NCBI GenBank assembly: GCA_947476275.1
Contig: CANJPQ010000003.1
Location: 133,189-197,188 of the forward strand
Length of the DNA stretch: 64,000 bases
Reading direction: 5' to 3'
Source: Fidelibacterota bacterium
GTDB lineage: Bacteria; Pseudomonadota; Alphaproteobacteria; Rhodospirillales; Rhodospirillaceae
The notes below the pieces were generated by a model, which was given only the letters and a program-made list of their open reading frames with translations, made no database searches and was not told the DNA's origin. The translations under genes and the position numbers were made by a program. Of the stretch, positions 1 to 8,001 are shown piece by piece. Position 1 is the first letter of the stretch; each line of letters opens with the position of its first letter.

Positions 1-290
1 CTGCCATTGGCTATCGGACGGTATTGCGTCGAAGCCAGCCGTTATTCGAGCCCGGCTTCATCTTGCCGACGCGTCGCGACATCGATCTCCCCCTGCTCGC
101 GGGAGCGAGCCTCTTCGGCATCGGCTGGGGCCTGGGCGGTTATTGCCCTGGGCCGGCCTTGGCCGGTCTCGGGTTTGGCAACCTCGAAACGCTCGGCTTT
201 GTCGCGGCGATGGTGCTCGGGATGTTTGTCGCCCGTCAAAGCGCGAACGCCCTGTTCAGCACTAAAGTGAAAGCTGGGCGTTCCTCTTAG
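1..290 (+). CDS. YeeE/YedE-type (DUF6691) sulfur-transport membrane protein, 3' part
   Basis: The reading frame is open from base 3 and runs off the left edge, so only the last 95 residues or so are visible. They contain two hydrophobic segments and the glycine-rich motif GIGWGLGGYCPGPAL, whose cysteine matches the conserved Cys of the YeeE/YedE thiosulfate/sulfur-transport family (DUF6691 half-proteins). Such proteins are inner-membrane and usually come as a pair; the partner would lie upstream, outside the window. The next gene starts 24 bases downstream, which suggests one operon for reduced-sulfur handling. Confidence 0.8.
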   Translation, partial: AIGYRTVLRRSQPLFEPGFILPTRRDIDLPLLAGASLFGIGWGLGGYCPGPALAGLGFGNLETLGFVAAMVLGMFVARQSANALFSTKVKAGRSS

Positions 291-314
291 ACTTGTCTGG
301 AACAATTCTTCTCG

Positions 315-1181
315 GTGGCGGCCATGCATATTCAATCTTTCTTCGATCAAGCGACCTTCACGGTGACCTATGTTGTCGCTGATCGGGCCACAAACGCCTG
401 CGCAATCATTGACCCCGTTCTCAATTTTGACGCTGCATCCGGCCGAACTTCATTCGCCTCGGCCGACGCCGTCATCGCCTACGTGCAGGGACAAGGGCTG
501 CACGTCGCGTGGATTCTTGAAACGCATGCCCACGCCGATCATCTGTCGGCTGGGGCACACCTCAAGTCGATCCTGGGTGGTAAGCTCGCCATCGGCGCGC
601 ACATCGTTGATGTGCAGAAGATATTCGCCAAAGTGTTCAACCTGAAAGACTCGTTTCGTTCTGACGGTAGCCAGTTCGATACACTTTTTGAGGATGGGGC
701 GACTTTCAATATCGGAAAACTGAACGGGCGCGTGATGCATACGCCTGGTCACACACCCGCGTGCCTGACCTATCTCATCGAGGATGCGGCCTTTGTCGGC
801 GACACGCTGTTCATGCCCGACTACGGCACCGCGCGGGCAGATTTCCCCGGTGGCGACGCACGCACGCTTTATCGCTCGATGCGGCAGATTTTGGCGCTTC
901 CTGAAGAAACGCGAATTTTCACCTGTCACGATTATAAGGCGCCGGGGCGCACGGAAATCGCCTGGGAATCAACAGTCGGCGAACAGCGTCGAAGCAATAT
1001 CCACGTGCGCGACGCTATAGGAGAAGATGAGTTCGTTGCCATGCGTAATGCGCGCGACAAGACGCTGGACGTCCCGCATCTCATCTTGCCGTCGATACAG
1101 GTCAACATCCGGGCGGGTGCGTTGCCGACACCGGAAGACAACGGGGTGTCGTATCTGAAGCTCCCGGTCAACGCGCTCTAG
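315..1181 (+). CDS. MBL-fold metallo-hydrolase, persulfide dioxygenase-like
   Basis: 288 residues from a GTG start; an ATG three codons in (324) gives MHIQSFFD and is an equally good start. The metallo-beta-lactamase metal motif appears as ETHAHADHL near residue 70, followed by HTPGHTPA, GDTLFMPDYGTARADFPGG and CHDY, which together are typical of the ETHE1/Blh persulfide-dioxygenase-like branch. Enzymes of that branch oxidise glutathione persulfide to sulfite in the cytoplasm. Placement between a YeeE-type transporter and a TauE/SafE exporter supports a role in sulfide or persulfide detoxification; the substrate itself is inferred. Confidence 0.85.
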   Translation: MAAMHIQSFFDQATFTVTYVVADRATNACAIIDPVLNFDAASGRTSFASADAVIAYVQGQGLHVAWILETHAHADHLSAGAHLKSILGGKLAIGAHIVDVQKIFAKVFNLKDSFRSDGSQFDTLFEDGATFNIGKLNGRVMHTPGHTPACLTYLIEDAAFVGDTLFMPDYGTARADFPGGDARTLYRSMRQILALPEETRIFTCHDYKAPGRTEIAWESTVGEQRRSNIHVRDAIGEDEFVAMRNARDKTLDVPHLILPSIQVNIRAGALPTPEDNGVSYLKLPVNAL

Positions 1182-1213
1182 ATCCAGACCGTCAGCAACA
1201 GAGGTGATCGCCC

Positions 1214-1975
1214 ATGCTGACTGATCTGTTCTCCGTCGCCTCGGGCGTACTCGTGGGGTTGGTGCTCGGTGTTCTTGGCGGTGGCGGCTCGATCTTGGCT
1301 GTGCCGCTGCTTCTGTATTTCGTCGGGATCAAAGATCCTCACGTCGCGATCGGCACGAGCGCCGTTGCGGTTTCGGCGAGCGCTCTCGTGAATCTTGTCC
1401 TTCACGCCCGCAAAGGAAACATCAAGTGGCCTTGCGCGGTTGCCTTTGCGCTCAGCGGTAGCGTGGGCGCGCTCGTCGGCGCCGCGCTGGGGAAAGCCGT
1501 CAATGGACAGAAGCTGCTGCTGGCATTCGCCGCCGCGATGATTGGCGTCGGCATTTCCATGTTGCTCCGCAAGGCCGACGCAGGCGAGGTCGATGTCCGC
1601 ATCTCGCCGCGTCTCGCCGCCCGCCTGATCCCGACTGGATTTTTCACCGGCATGGCCTCGGGATTTTTCGGGATCGGCGGCGGCTTCCTGATCGTGCCGG
1701 GCCTCATCGGCGCCACGAACATGATCATGCTGCATGCTGTAGGCTCGTCGCTTGTCGCGGTGACAGCGTTTGGGGCGGCCACTGCGGCAAGCTATGCGAT
1801 GTCCGGCCTCGTGCTATGGCATGTGGCCGGCTTGTTCATCCTGGGCGGCCTGGTGGGCGGCCTGCTGGGGCAACGTGTGGCTGCGGCGCTCGCGGACCGG
1901 AAAGGAGCGCTCACCACCGTTTTTGCGAGTTTCATCTTTGCCACCGCCGCCTATATTGTATGGAAGTCCATCTGA
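1214..1975 (+). CDS. TauE/SafE-family sulfite/anion exporter
   Basis: 253 residues with about eight hydrophobic segments and the TauE/SafE signatures GVLGGGGSILAVPLLLYF near the N-terminus and FGIGGGFLIVPGL in the second half (two related repeats). AGGTGATCGCCC just before the ATG gives a usable ribosome site. It follows the MBL hydrolase by 32 bases and is probably co-transcribed. If the upstream enzyme makes sulfite, this inner-membrane protein is the obvious exit route; family members also export other sulfur-containing anions, so the cargo is inferred from context. Confidence 0.85.
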   Translation: MLTDLFSVASGVLVGLVLGVLGGGGSILAVPLLLYFVGIKDPHVAIGTSAVAVSASALVNLVLHARKGNIKWPCAVAFALSGSVGALVGAALGKAVNGQKLLLAFAAAMIGVGISMLLRKADAGEVDVRISPRLAARLIPTGFFTGMASGFFGIGGGFLIVPGLIGATNMIMLHAVGSSLVAVTAFGAATAASYAMSGLVLWHVAGLFILGGLVGGLLGQRVAAALADRKGALTTVFASFIFATAAYIVWKSI

Positions 1976-2102
1976 GGAAAATCGATAACCGGTAACCGCA
2001 GGTTATCTGGAGCCCCTCTTTCCGTCACCCAGAGTCACATTATCGCCGCTCCATATACGACTTCATCCAACACGTTTCTCCTACAGCGTGCGGACCACTA
2101 GG

Positions 2103-2258
2103 GTGCGACTCGTGGCACAGGACATCGGTGTCTGGCCGCCGACCGCGTCCGTGATGATTGCGCAGGGAAGCCAAGTGCTGTGCGTCGTGCGCGCGGCACA
2201 GGCGCGGGCGAATTTAGGAACTTCAACCTTGGTCGAGTTCATGGCCGAACAGGAGTAG
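2103..2258 (+). CDS. Possible 51-residue small ORF ahead of the methyltransferase
   Basis: A GTG-initiated frame of 51 codons ends seven bases before the methyltransferase ATG and contains that gene's AGGAG ribosome site in its last codons. This arrangement would suit translational coupling. I recognise no family, there is no signal peptide, and the base composition is only weakly coding-like. It may be just an open stretch. The remaining sequence from 1976 to 2102 shows nothing I can name. Confidence 0.2.
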   Translation: MRLVAQDIGVWPPTASVMIAQGSQVLCVVRAAQARANLGTSTLVEFMAEQE

Positions 2259-2265
2259 TTGCGGC

Positions 2266-3078
2266 ATGTCTTCTTTTTCCGCTCACAACATTCGCTTCCC
2301 TGACGGCACGGTCACGATGCCGAGTCAGGACCACCTTCTGTCGGACGTGCCCTGGTGCCAGGGCGCAAAGCGCGTTTTGACCCTGCTGTACGGGAACGAG
2401 ATCCGCGGCAAGCAGATCGCCGATCTCGGATGCCTCGAGGGAGGTTATGCCCTTGAGTTCGCGCGCATGGGGTTCGACTCCCTGGGCATCGAGGTGCGGC
2501 AATCGAATATCGATAACTGCCTGGAGGTGAAGCGCCGGGCCGGCTTGGCCAACCTCGATTTCGTGAAGGACGACGTGTGGAATATCGCGAAGTACGGGCC
2601 ATTCGACGTGATCTATTGCTGCGGGCTTCTCTATCACCTCGACCGGCCGCGAGAATTCGTAAAGTTGATGGGCCAACAGGCGCGCGACGCGATCATCGTG
2701 AACACGCATTTCGCGCCGTGGGACTGGTATCCGACGTCAGAATTTCAGCTCTCCAAGATCGAGCGACACGAGGACCTGCCGGGGCGCTGGTTCTTGGAAC
2801 ACGACGCGACGAACGACACGGAGCGAGAGAAGCTAAAGTGGGCGTCGTGGGACAACAAACGCAGTTTCTGGCCAACGAAAGAGGCGCTGCTTGAGTCCAT
2901 CCGGGAGGCTGGGTTCGATCTCGTGTTCGAGCAATTCGATGTGCTTGGCAACATCCTCGCCAACGGAACCAGTGACGCGACCATGCGCAATCATCGCGGC
3001 GTTTTTGTCGGCATTCGGACGAGCGCCTTACAGGGGCGCGGTGCCAGCGCGAGCCAGGTGAGTCCTCTTGGCTCATAG
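2266..3078 (+). CDS. Class I SAM-dependent methyltransferase
   Basis: 270 residues. Motif I is IADLGCLEGGYALEFA near residue 50, the acidic ribose-binding position is GIEVRQ about 20 residues later, and motif IV/post-IV is DVIYCCGLLYHLDRP. These define a Rossmann-fold methyltransferase; the overall look recalls the CmoB/DUF1698 group and methyltransferases found in polysaccharide clusters, but the substrate cannot be read from the sequence. AGGAG at 2251-2255 serves as ribosome site. It stands alone between the sulfur genes and a tRNA, and a hairpin follows its stop codon. Confidence 0.8.
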   Translation: MSSFSAHNIRFPDGTVTMPSQDHLLSDVPWCQGAKRVLTLLYGNEIRGKQIADLGCLEGGYALEFARMGFDSLGIEVRQSNIDNCLEVKRRAGLANLDFVKDDVWNIAKYGPFDVIYCCGLLYHLDRPREFVKLMGQQARDAIIVNTHFAPWDWYPTSEFQLSKIERHEDLPGRWFLEHDATNDTEREKLKWASWDNKRSFWPTKEALLESIREAGFDLVFEQFDVLGNILANGTSDATMRNHRGVFVGIRTSALQGRGASASQVSPLGS

Positions 3079-3124
3079 CTGCGTTTTAGCGCCGGCGTGC
3101 GAGATCCTGGCCGGACAAGAAACA

Positions 3125-3150
3125 GGGCGGCGACCCTGCGGCCGCCGCCC
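3125..3150 (+). terminator. GC-rich hairpin after the methyltransferase
   Basis: An 11-base stem with one A/C mismatch encloses a CTGC loop. The downstream sequence has only a weak T-run (CGTTCTCTCG). It lies between the methyltransferase stop and the oppositely oriented tRNA, and could serve as terminator in either direction. Confidence 0.5.
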
Positions 3151-3193
3151 CGTTCTCTCGTGAACACCCCAGGAACGCCCCGGAGGCTTTAGG

Positions 3194-3270
3194 TGGTAGC
3201 GCGAGAGGGACTTGAACCCCCGACCCCAGGATTATGATTCCCGTGCTCTAACCAGCTGAGCTACCGCGCC
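3194..3270 (-). tRNA. tRNA-Met (CAT anticodon), elongator type
   Basis: The reverse strand folds as a complete cloverleaf of 77 bases including an encoded CCA end. It has a 7-bp acceptor stem with two G-U pairs, a D-stem GCTC/GAGC, an anticodon stem CGGGA/TCCTG with loop ATCATAA (anticodon CAT), a five-base variable loop and a T-loop TTCAAGT. The GGAATCATAATCC anticodon arm resembles elongator Met tRNA more than the lysidine-modified Ile2 species. Initiator tRNA is unlikely because G1-T72 forms a pair. Confidence 0.95.
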
Positions 3271-3307
3271 GAAATCCGATGCGGGCGAGGGGCCCGCAAG
3301 GCCGTGG

Positions 3308-3336
3308 GTTTTAGGTCCCCGGCGGCGGAAAGTCAA
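3308..3336 (-). promoter_or_regulatory. Sigma70-like promoter of tRNA-Met
   Basis: On the minus strand TTGACT and TAAAAC are separated by 17 bases, about 38 bases upstream of the tRNA 5' end. The same boxes, with several of the same flanking bases, recur at 6126-6154, which supports a real promoter. Confidence 0.7.
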
Positions 3337-3410
3337 ACCCGCGGGAGGGTCGCCTAAGCCCTTGGCGGAGGCGGCGGAAATACCCTGTCCGGGTCCGCTA
3401 TGGCTGGGCC

Positions 3411-6098
3411 TTACGCTGCCCGGAGGGGTGCGCCCCCGCCGATAATCCCCTGCAGCAAGTTGGCCAGCGCCGGCAGGAATTCGGCATCGTCGGCCCGGTA
3501 AAACAGGATATTGCCGAAGAGTTGTCCCGGCGGGATCTCCGCCGGCAGGGTGCCGATCCCGATTGCGGCCAATTCCGTGCGCCACTCCTGGCGTTTGAAA
3601 TCGCCCGTGGCGCGCAAGCAGAAGACGCAGGCGGTGTAGCCGTGCGCGCGCATGTGGTGCAGCGCCGCGTCAATCGACTGGCGGGTTTGGCCTTCGAAGT
3701 CCTCGCCGTATTCGACCATGACGAGCGTGGGGCGGATCGCCGCGAAGTCGATCGATGTCAGGATCGTCAGGTCATGCCCTTCGGCGTCGATCTTTACGAA
3801 CCGGATGTCCCCGACATCGCGTGCCCGGAGATAGTCCATCAGGTTGATTGCCGGAACGTCGCGCACGTCCTCGTCAGTGTCGTAGGGCGACACGTTCAGG
3901 CCTGACAAGCCCGGCGTCCGCGCGACATGAAAGCGTACGGTTTCCAGGGCCGTCGACACAACGGCTGCTGTGGTCAGGTGTGCGGTGCGCGGGTAGAGGC
4001 TGAGTAGCTTCTGAAGTCTCGGCTGGCACCGCGGATCGGGCTCGAACATGTGCGACTGCCACCCGCGTTGCAGCAGGGGAGTGCTGTACGCGCCGAGACA
4101 GGCGCCGACGTCGATCATCGTCGCCGCCGGCCCATCCATGAGATAGGGCACGACAATCGTCATCACGATGTCCATGTCGCCCCACTTGCCCATACGATGG
4201 CGCGCCTGCTGGGCGAGGGATTCAACGCGACGGGCTAGTGCGGTTTGGTCCGTCGCGTGGAGCGCATCGGCCTTCGCGTTCCACTCTGCGATCACCGCGT
4301 CCAGTCCGGCCCGGAAGCGCGGACCGAAGCTGGCTGTATCGACCACCGACAACGTCGTGACGGCGGCAAGGGCGTTCTTCGCGGCGGCGCGCAGATTGGG
4401 ATCGAGCCCGAGCGCCACGGCGCGGTCGACATAGGCGTCTTCCGTGGTGGTGACCCAATCGCCCAATCCGGATTGTTCGAGGATCGAGGCGCTGTGGCGG
4501 CCGCGGGACACCGGCCGGGAACAGGCAACGACTGGCAAGCCAACACGCAGCGGGTCATAGAGTGATGTGGCGCTGGTGAAGGGGTAGGGGTCCAGGAAGA
4601 TATCCGTGAGTTTCATCAAGGCATGCAAGTCCGCCATCGTCGGCATCGCGCCCGCGACAACGATGCGGTCGGGGCCGACGCCGGCCTCGCGGCATAGCTG
4701 ATCCAACAGGGCCTTCAATGGTGCTGCGGGGTACGCGCTGCCCCAGAGCGGGCCGAACGGCGTCAATAACAAGACGCTGCCGGGCACGCGCTTGAGAACG
4801 TCGATCCAGCGGCGCAGGAGTGCGGGGTGCAGCTTGTAGAAGTTTGCCGACGAGTAGTAGACGACTGCATCGGCCGGCAGCGAGAGGCTCGCGCGTGTCG
4901 GTGACACGGTCTGCGCTGCGGCCTGCAGAAGGTAGTCGAGCGCATAGCAGCTGGCCGATCCGGACAGAAGAAGCAGGCGCTCGGAATAGTGATCGTCCGT
5001 GCCGGCCGGCTCGTTCGCGACGGCGGAGATCATGTAGTCGACGCTGCGGAATCCTGTGGTGATCGGGGATGCGAGGTTCGTCATCTGAACCCGCGCCACG
5101 CGATGGGCGATCATGGACGTCACGGCGTGGGACCGCGCCGTGACGTTGTTCACGAAGATCGCGATATCGAGATCGTCGCCGCGAAGTTGCTGGATCGCGC
5201 CCATCACCGAAGGCTGAAGCTGGATCGCGCTGTCGGCGCTGGCGTTGCAGAGCGCGTTGATCGCGGCGGTTGACGGGGCCAGGCGATAGTGGCGGATCTC
5301 CAGGTTCTCGCGCGGAAGATGCTCCATGAACGCGGCGAGGTATGCGGTCTCGACGTTGTCCTCCGCCGGGCCGAGGGAGATGAATCCGATGCGCGGGCGT
5401 GCCGAAAAGCGGCGCAGCGGTCGGCCCTGATCGACACCCAGCGCCATCCCACCGACGATCTCTTCGATGACCATCGCCCGGGCCACCATCAGCGGGCGCA
5501 AATTCATTTCGTTGAAGTACACCTGAACGAAGGCGGAGCTTTTCGCGACGATGGCGGTGAGTTCCTGACTCTGCAGGGCCCCGACCCAGGGCGGATTGCG
5601 GAGGGTCAGGAAGACTTCTTGCAGGAAGCGCGCCAGGATTTCCGAGCCGTTGTCGTAGGCAAACATCGCCGGCATATCGAGCGCCAGCTGCAGCCACAGC
5701 GCGCGCAAGCTGTCGTGCAGTTGGCCGCGACGAGGAAGCCCGACCTCGCACGGATGCCACGCCAGCATGAGTGCGGCGATGAAATAGAGTTGGGTGCCTG
5801 CGCCGTCCTGCTTCAGTACGGTGCGGCACTTCTGAAAAAGCGATTCTTCCTCAGCCGTCCTGCGGTAGCACTGCAGATGCGCCCGGTTGATCGCGACGTA
5901 GACTGCCGTAAGCCGCGCGATCGAGATGTCGACTTCGCGCGCCGTGCCGGTGAGGATTGTGACGACCTGCACGCGGAGCGCGCGGGCCGTCTCCAGATTC
6001 AGCGGTTGTTGGTTGCAGGCGTTTTCAAGCGCGGCAGCAAGCTTGTCCAACGCGTCCGTAGACGTCATCCGCTGCGGTCCCGAAGCCGACATTCGCAT
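3411..6098 (-). CDS. GT41/SPINDLY-like glycosyltransferase fused to FkbM methyltransferase
   Basis: 895 residues. Residues about 1-230 are helical and unassigned. About 240-560 resemble the catalytic part of the O-GlcNAc transferase/SPINDLY group: PRIGFISLG, a VDYMISAVANEP segment, VYYSSANFYKLHP, and DIFLDPYPFTSATSLYDPLRVGLPVV, which forms the donor-sugar site in that family. About 640-870 form an FkbM-type methyltransferase: IDVGACLGAYS, MFEPDP, FVKIDAEGHD and VMVEYGEDF. The fusion suggests that a sugar is added and methylated by one cytoplasmic polypeptide, for example on flagellin or surface glycan. The clear TPR repeats usual in SPINDLY are not evident. A promoter lies directly upstream at 6126-6154. 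Confidence 0.8.
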   Translation of the reverse strand: MRMSASGPQRMTSTDALDKLAAALENACNQQPLNLETARALRVQVVTILTGTAREVDISIARLTAVYVAINRAHLQCYRRTAEEESLFQKCRTVLKQDGAGTQLYFIAALMLAWHPCEVGLPRRGQLHDSLRALWLQLALDMPAMFAYDNGSEILARFLQEVFLTLRNPPWVGALQSQELTAIVAKSSAFVQVYFNEMNLRPLMVARAMVIEEIVGGMALGVDQGRPLRRFSARPRIGFISLGPAEDNVETAYLAAFMEHLPRENLEIRHYRLAPSTAAINALCNASADSAIQLQPSVMGAIQQLRGDDLDIAIFVNNVTARSHAVTSMIAHRVARVQMTNLASPITTGFRSVDYMISAVANEPAGTDDHYSERLLLLSGSASCYALDYLLQAAAQTVSPTRASLSLPADAVVYYSSANFYKLHPALLRRWIDVLKRVPGSVLLLTPFGPLWGSAYPAAPLKALLDQLCREAGVGPDRIVVAGAMPTMADLHALMKLTDIFLDPYPFTSATSLYDPLRVGLPVVACSRPVSRGRHSASILEQSGLGDWVTTTEDAYVDRAVALGLDPNLRAAAKNALAAVTTLSVVDTASFGPRFRAGLDAVIAEWNAKADALHATDQTALARRVESLAQQARHRMGKWGDMDIVMTIVVPYLMDGPAATMIDVGACLGAYSTPLLQRGWQSHMFEPDPRCQPRLQKLLSLYPRTAHLTTAAVVSTALETVRFHVARTPGLSGLNVSPYDTDEDVRDVPAINLMDYLRARDVGDIRFVKIDAEGHDLTILTSIDFAAIRPTLVMVEYGEDFEGQTRQSIDAALHHMRAHGYTACVFCLRATGDFKRQEWRTELAAIGIGTLPAEIPPGQLFGNILFYRADDAEFLPALANLLQGIIGGGAPLRAA

Positions 6099-6125
6099 CC
6101 GGGACGCAGGCCCGAAGCGCGATGC

Positions 6126-6154
6126 GTTTTAGGTCCGCAGGCGTGGAAAGTCAA
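6126..6154 (-). promoter_or_regulatory. Sigma70-like promoter of the glycosyltransferase-methyltransferase gene
   Basis: TTGACT, 17 bases, TAAAAC on the minus strand, ending 28 bases before the start codon. The -35 region, the GGACC before the -10 box, and both hexamers match the tRNA-Met promoter at 3308-3336. Confidence 0.65.
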
Positions 6155-6169
6155 ACCGCTCCGGCCGCT

Positions 6170-6961
6170 TTAAGCCTTTGGCGGCAGAGGGAAGAATCCG
6201 CTCGTCCGGCGGATATATTCAACGTAGTCCGGCCGCGTCTTCGACAGCTTGCGCTCCAGCGTTGGGGCGCCGCTCCACTTCATCAGCGTCCACGTCAGCA
6301 GAAGCGGGCCGGGGATCGCGAACAGGCCGGCCGTAGTCTCCGCGGCGATCAGATACAGACCCCACCAGGCGCAGGCATCGCCGAAGTAGTTCGGATGGCG
6401 CGTGTAGCGCCACAGGCCGGTGTTGAGCACCTTGCCCTTGTTGGCCGGATCCTTGCGGAACTGGGTGAGCTGCCAGTCGCCGACCGTCTCGAACAGGATG
6501 CCGACGGCGGCGAGCACGATACCTGCATAGGCCAGGGAGCCGAGAGCCACCGGTTCCGCATCGACCTGGCCAAGCTGCACCGGCAGAGCGACAAGCCACA
6601 GCATCGGCGCTTGCGTCAGGAAGACTTTGGTCAGGCTGGCGCTGGCAAAGCTTTGGCCCTTGTCGGCGGCCTTCTGGAGCATGCGCACATAGCGTGGGTC
6701 CGGACCGTGGGTGCGCCAACGCCAGAACAAGTAAATCCCGAGGCGCAAACCCCAGATGCCGGCGACAATCACCAGCGCCAGCTTGCGGTCGGGCGCGCCG
6801 GAGGTCTGGAAATAGGTGATGACACCGACCAAGGCGAGGCCGATCGCCCAGAAGGTATCCATGATGGTGACGTCGCGGATGACGAGGCAAAACGCCCACA
6901 GCGCCAGCACACAGGCGAGCGCGAAGATGAAATTGGTGACGAGCAGCGTTGCGATAGCCAT
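6170..6961 (-). CDS. DUF1295 membrane protein (steroid 5-alpha-reductase-like fold)
   Basis: 263 residues with six or seven hydrophobic segments. The C-terminal half has the DUF1295 signature: TGLWRYTRHPNYFGDACAWWG and LERKLSKTRPDYVEYIRRTS, close to the end, as in 3-oxo-5-alpha-steroid 4-dehydrogenase and ergosterol C24 reductase relatives. Members are inner-membrane NAD(P)H-dependent reductases or methyltransferase-like proteins of uncertain substrate. It begins 14 bases after the SDR at 6976-7752 on the same strand, so the two probably form one operon controlled from the intergenic region at 7753-8001. Confidence 0.8.
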   Translation of the reverse strand: MAIATLLVTNFIFALACVLALWAFCLVIRDVTIMDTFWAIGLALVGVITYFQTSGAPDRKLALVIVAGIWGLRLGIYLFWRWRTHGPDPRYVRMLQKAADKGQSFASASLTKVFLTQAPMLWLVALPVQLGQVDAEPVALGSLAYAGIVLAAVGILFETVGDWQLTQFRKDPANKGKVLNTGLWRYTRHPNYFGDACAWWGLYLIAAETTAGLFAIPGPLLLTWTLMKWSGAPTLERKLSKTRPDYVEYIRRTSGFFPLPPKA

Positions 6962-6975
6962 GAGAGCGTCTCCCC

Positions 6976-7752
6976 TTAGCGGCCCGTGCTGATGGTCGAT
7001 AGGCCCAGCAGTTTTGCCATTTGCCGCTCGAGACCTTTCGGATCGCGGGCGAGGGAGGCGCGCACCTCAACCGCCATCACATCCGTGTCGACTTCGTCGA
7101 TGGCGCGGCGGATCGCTTTCAGGCCAACAGCAGCAATATCCTCGGGCCGCTCTTTCTTGCCCTGCACGTGCGTGGCCATCCGGGTGTCGACGGAGCCGAC
7201 GATCAGGGCGCAGACGTGCACGCCCTTGAGGGCCAGTTCCGCGCGCAGGCACATGCTGGCGGCGCGCGCGGCAAACTTCGACGGACTATAGCCGCCCATC
7301 ACCGGCGACGCGGCAATGCCGCCGGCCGAGAGCACGTTGACGACGGAGCCTTCGCCGGCGGCGATCATGGCGGGGGCGAAGGCGCGTGTCATGGCCACCA
7401 CGCCGAAGTAATTGATCTCCATTTCGTCGCGGGCCGCGCTCATGTCCGGCGCGTTCATGAGCGTGACGTTATGGAACATGCCGGCATTGTTCACGAGGAT
7501 GCGCACGTCGCCGCACGCTTTCGCCGCGGCGTCGATCTGATCCTGCTTGGTGACATCGAGTTTGATTGCGACGGTGCGTGCAGGGTCTTCCGCGACCAAG
7601 TGCGCCGCGGCGGCGGGATCGCGACTGCCGACATAAACCTTCGATGCCCCCGCATCGCGCAAGGCGCGCACGAACGCTTCACCGATACCGCGATTGCCGC
7701 CCGTCACGAGTGCCGCTTTGCCCTTCGGGTCGAGACCGAGTGTCTGTGCCAT
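6976..7752 (-). CDS. SDR-family NAD(P)-dependent oxidoreductase
   Basis: 258 residues if the start is the ATG at 7752; the open frame extends further upstream but that stretch is the divergent promoter and lacks coding character. Classical short-chain dehydrogenase motifs are present: TGGNRGIG for cofactor binding, NNAG, a catalytic serine in NVLSAGG and the YSPSK catalytic Tyr/Lys. The substrate is unknown. It is transcribed away from the TonB receptor and shares an intergenic region carrying ATGCAAGT-type motifs with it, so it is likely co-regulated with the catabolic island. Confidence 0.85.
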   Translation of the reverse strand: MAQTLGLDPKGKAALVTGGNRGIGEAFVRALRDAGASKVYVGSRDPAAAAHLVAEDPARTVAIKLDVTKQDQIDAAAKACGDVRILVNNAGMFHNVTLMNAPDMSAARDEMEINYFGVVAMTRAFAPAMIAAGEGSVVNVLSAGGIAASPVMGGYSPSKFAARAASMCLRAELALKGVHVCALIVGSVDTRMATHVQGKKERPEDIAAVGLKAIRRAIDEVDTDVMAVEVRASLARDPKGLERQMAKLLGLSTISTGR

Positions 7753-7796
7753 AGCTGCAATCACGATCCTGTGTTTCCGACCTTCGGGCGCCGGCC

Positions 7797-7873
7797 GACT
7801 TATAAGTCTGGTTATGCAAGTGACAAAACTTACGCTCGCCGTGCTGTGGCCCGCAAGACACTTGCATGCAAAA
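7797..7873. promoter_or_regulatory. Putative operator cluster between the SDR and the TonB receptor
   Basis: Three elements sit together: a perfect 12-base palindrome GACTTATAAGTC (7797-7808), TTATGCAAGT (7812-7821) and its inverted relative ACTTGCATGC (7860-7869). A weaker copy TTATGCCAGT occurs at 7912-7921, 100 bases from the first. The 10-mer recurs in other promoters of the island (15183, 15281, 16364, 21396, 26485, 26547, 30098). I infer an operator, most likely for the tandem HxlR regulators. Confidence 0.6.
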
Positions 7874-8001
7874 ACGTCCGTCTTTTCGCAGTGCACAATG
7901 AGTCAGTCCAGTTATGCCAGTTGCATTGATGCATCTGCGGACATAACCTTGGTCTCGGGATGAAAGTGACGTGTCTGCGTCATGTCTTGGGAGGGACAAT
8001 C

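Noticed and set aside
4621-4630. GCATGCAAGT, a match to the island operator motif
   Set aside because: It lies deep inside the glycosyltransferase coding region, far from any promoter; counted as chance, and a reminder that the core alone is not rare.
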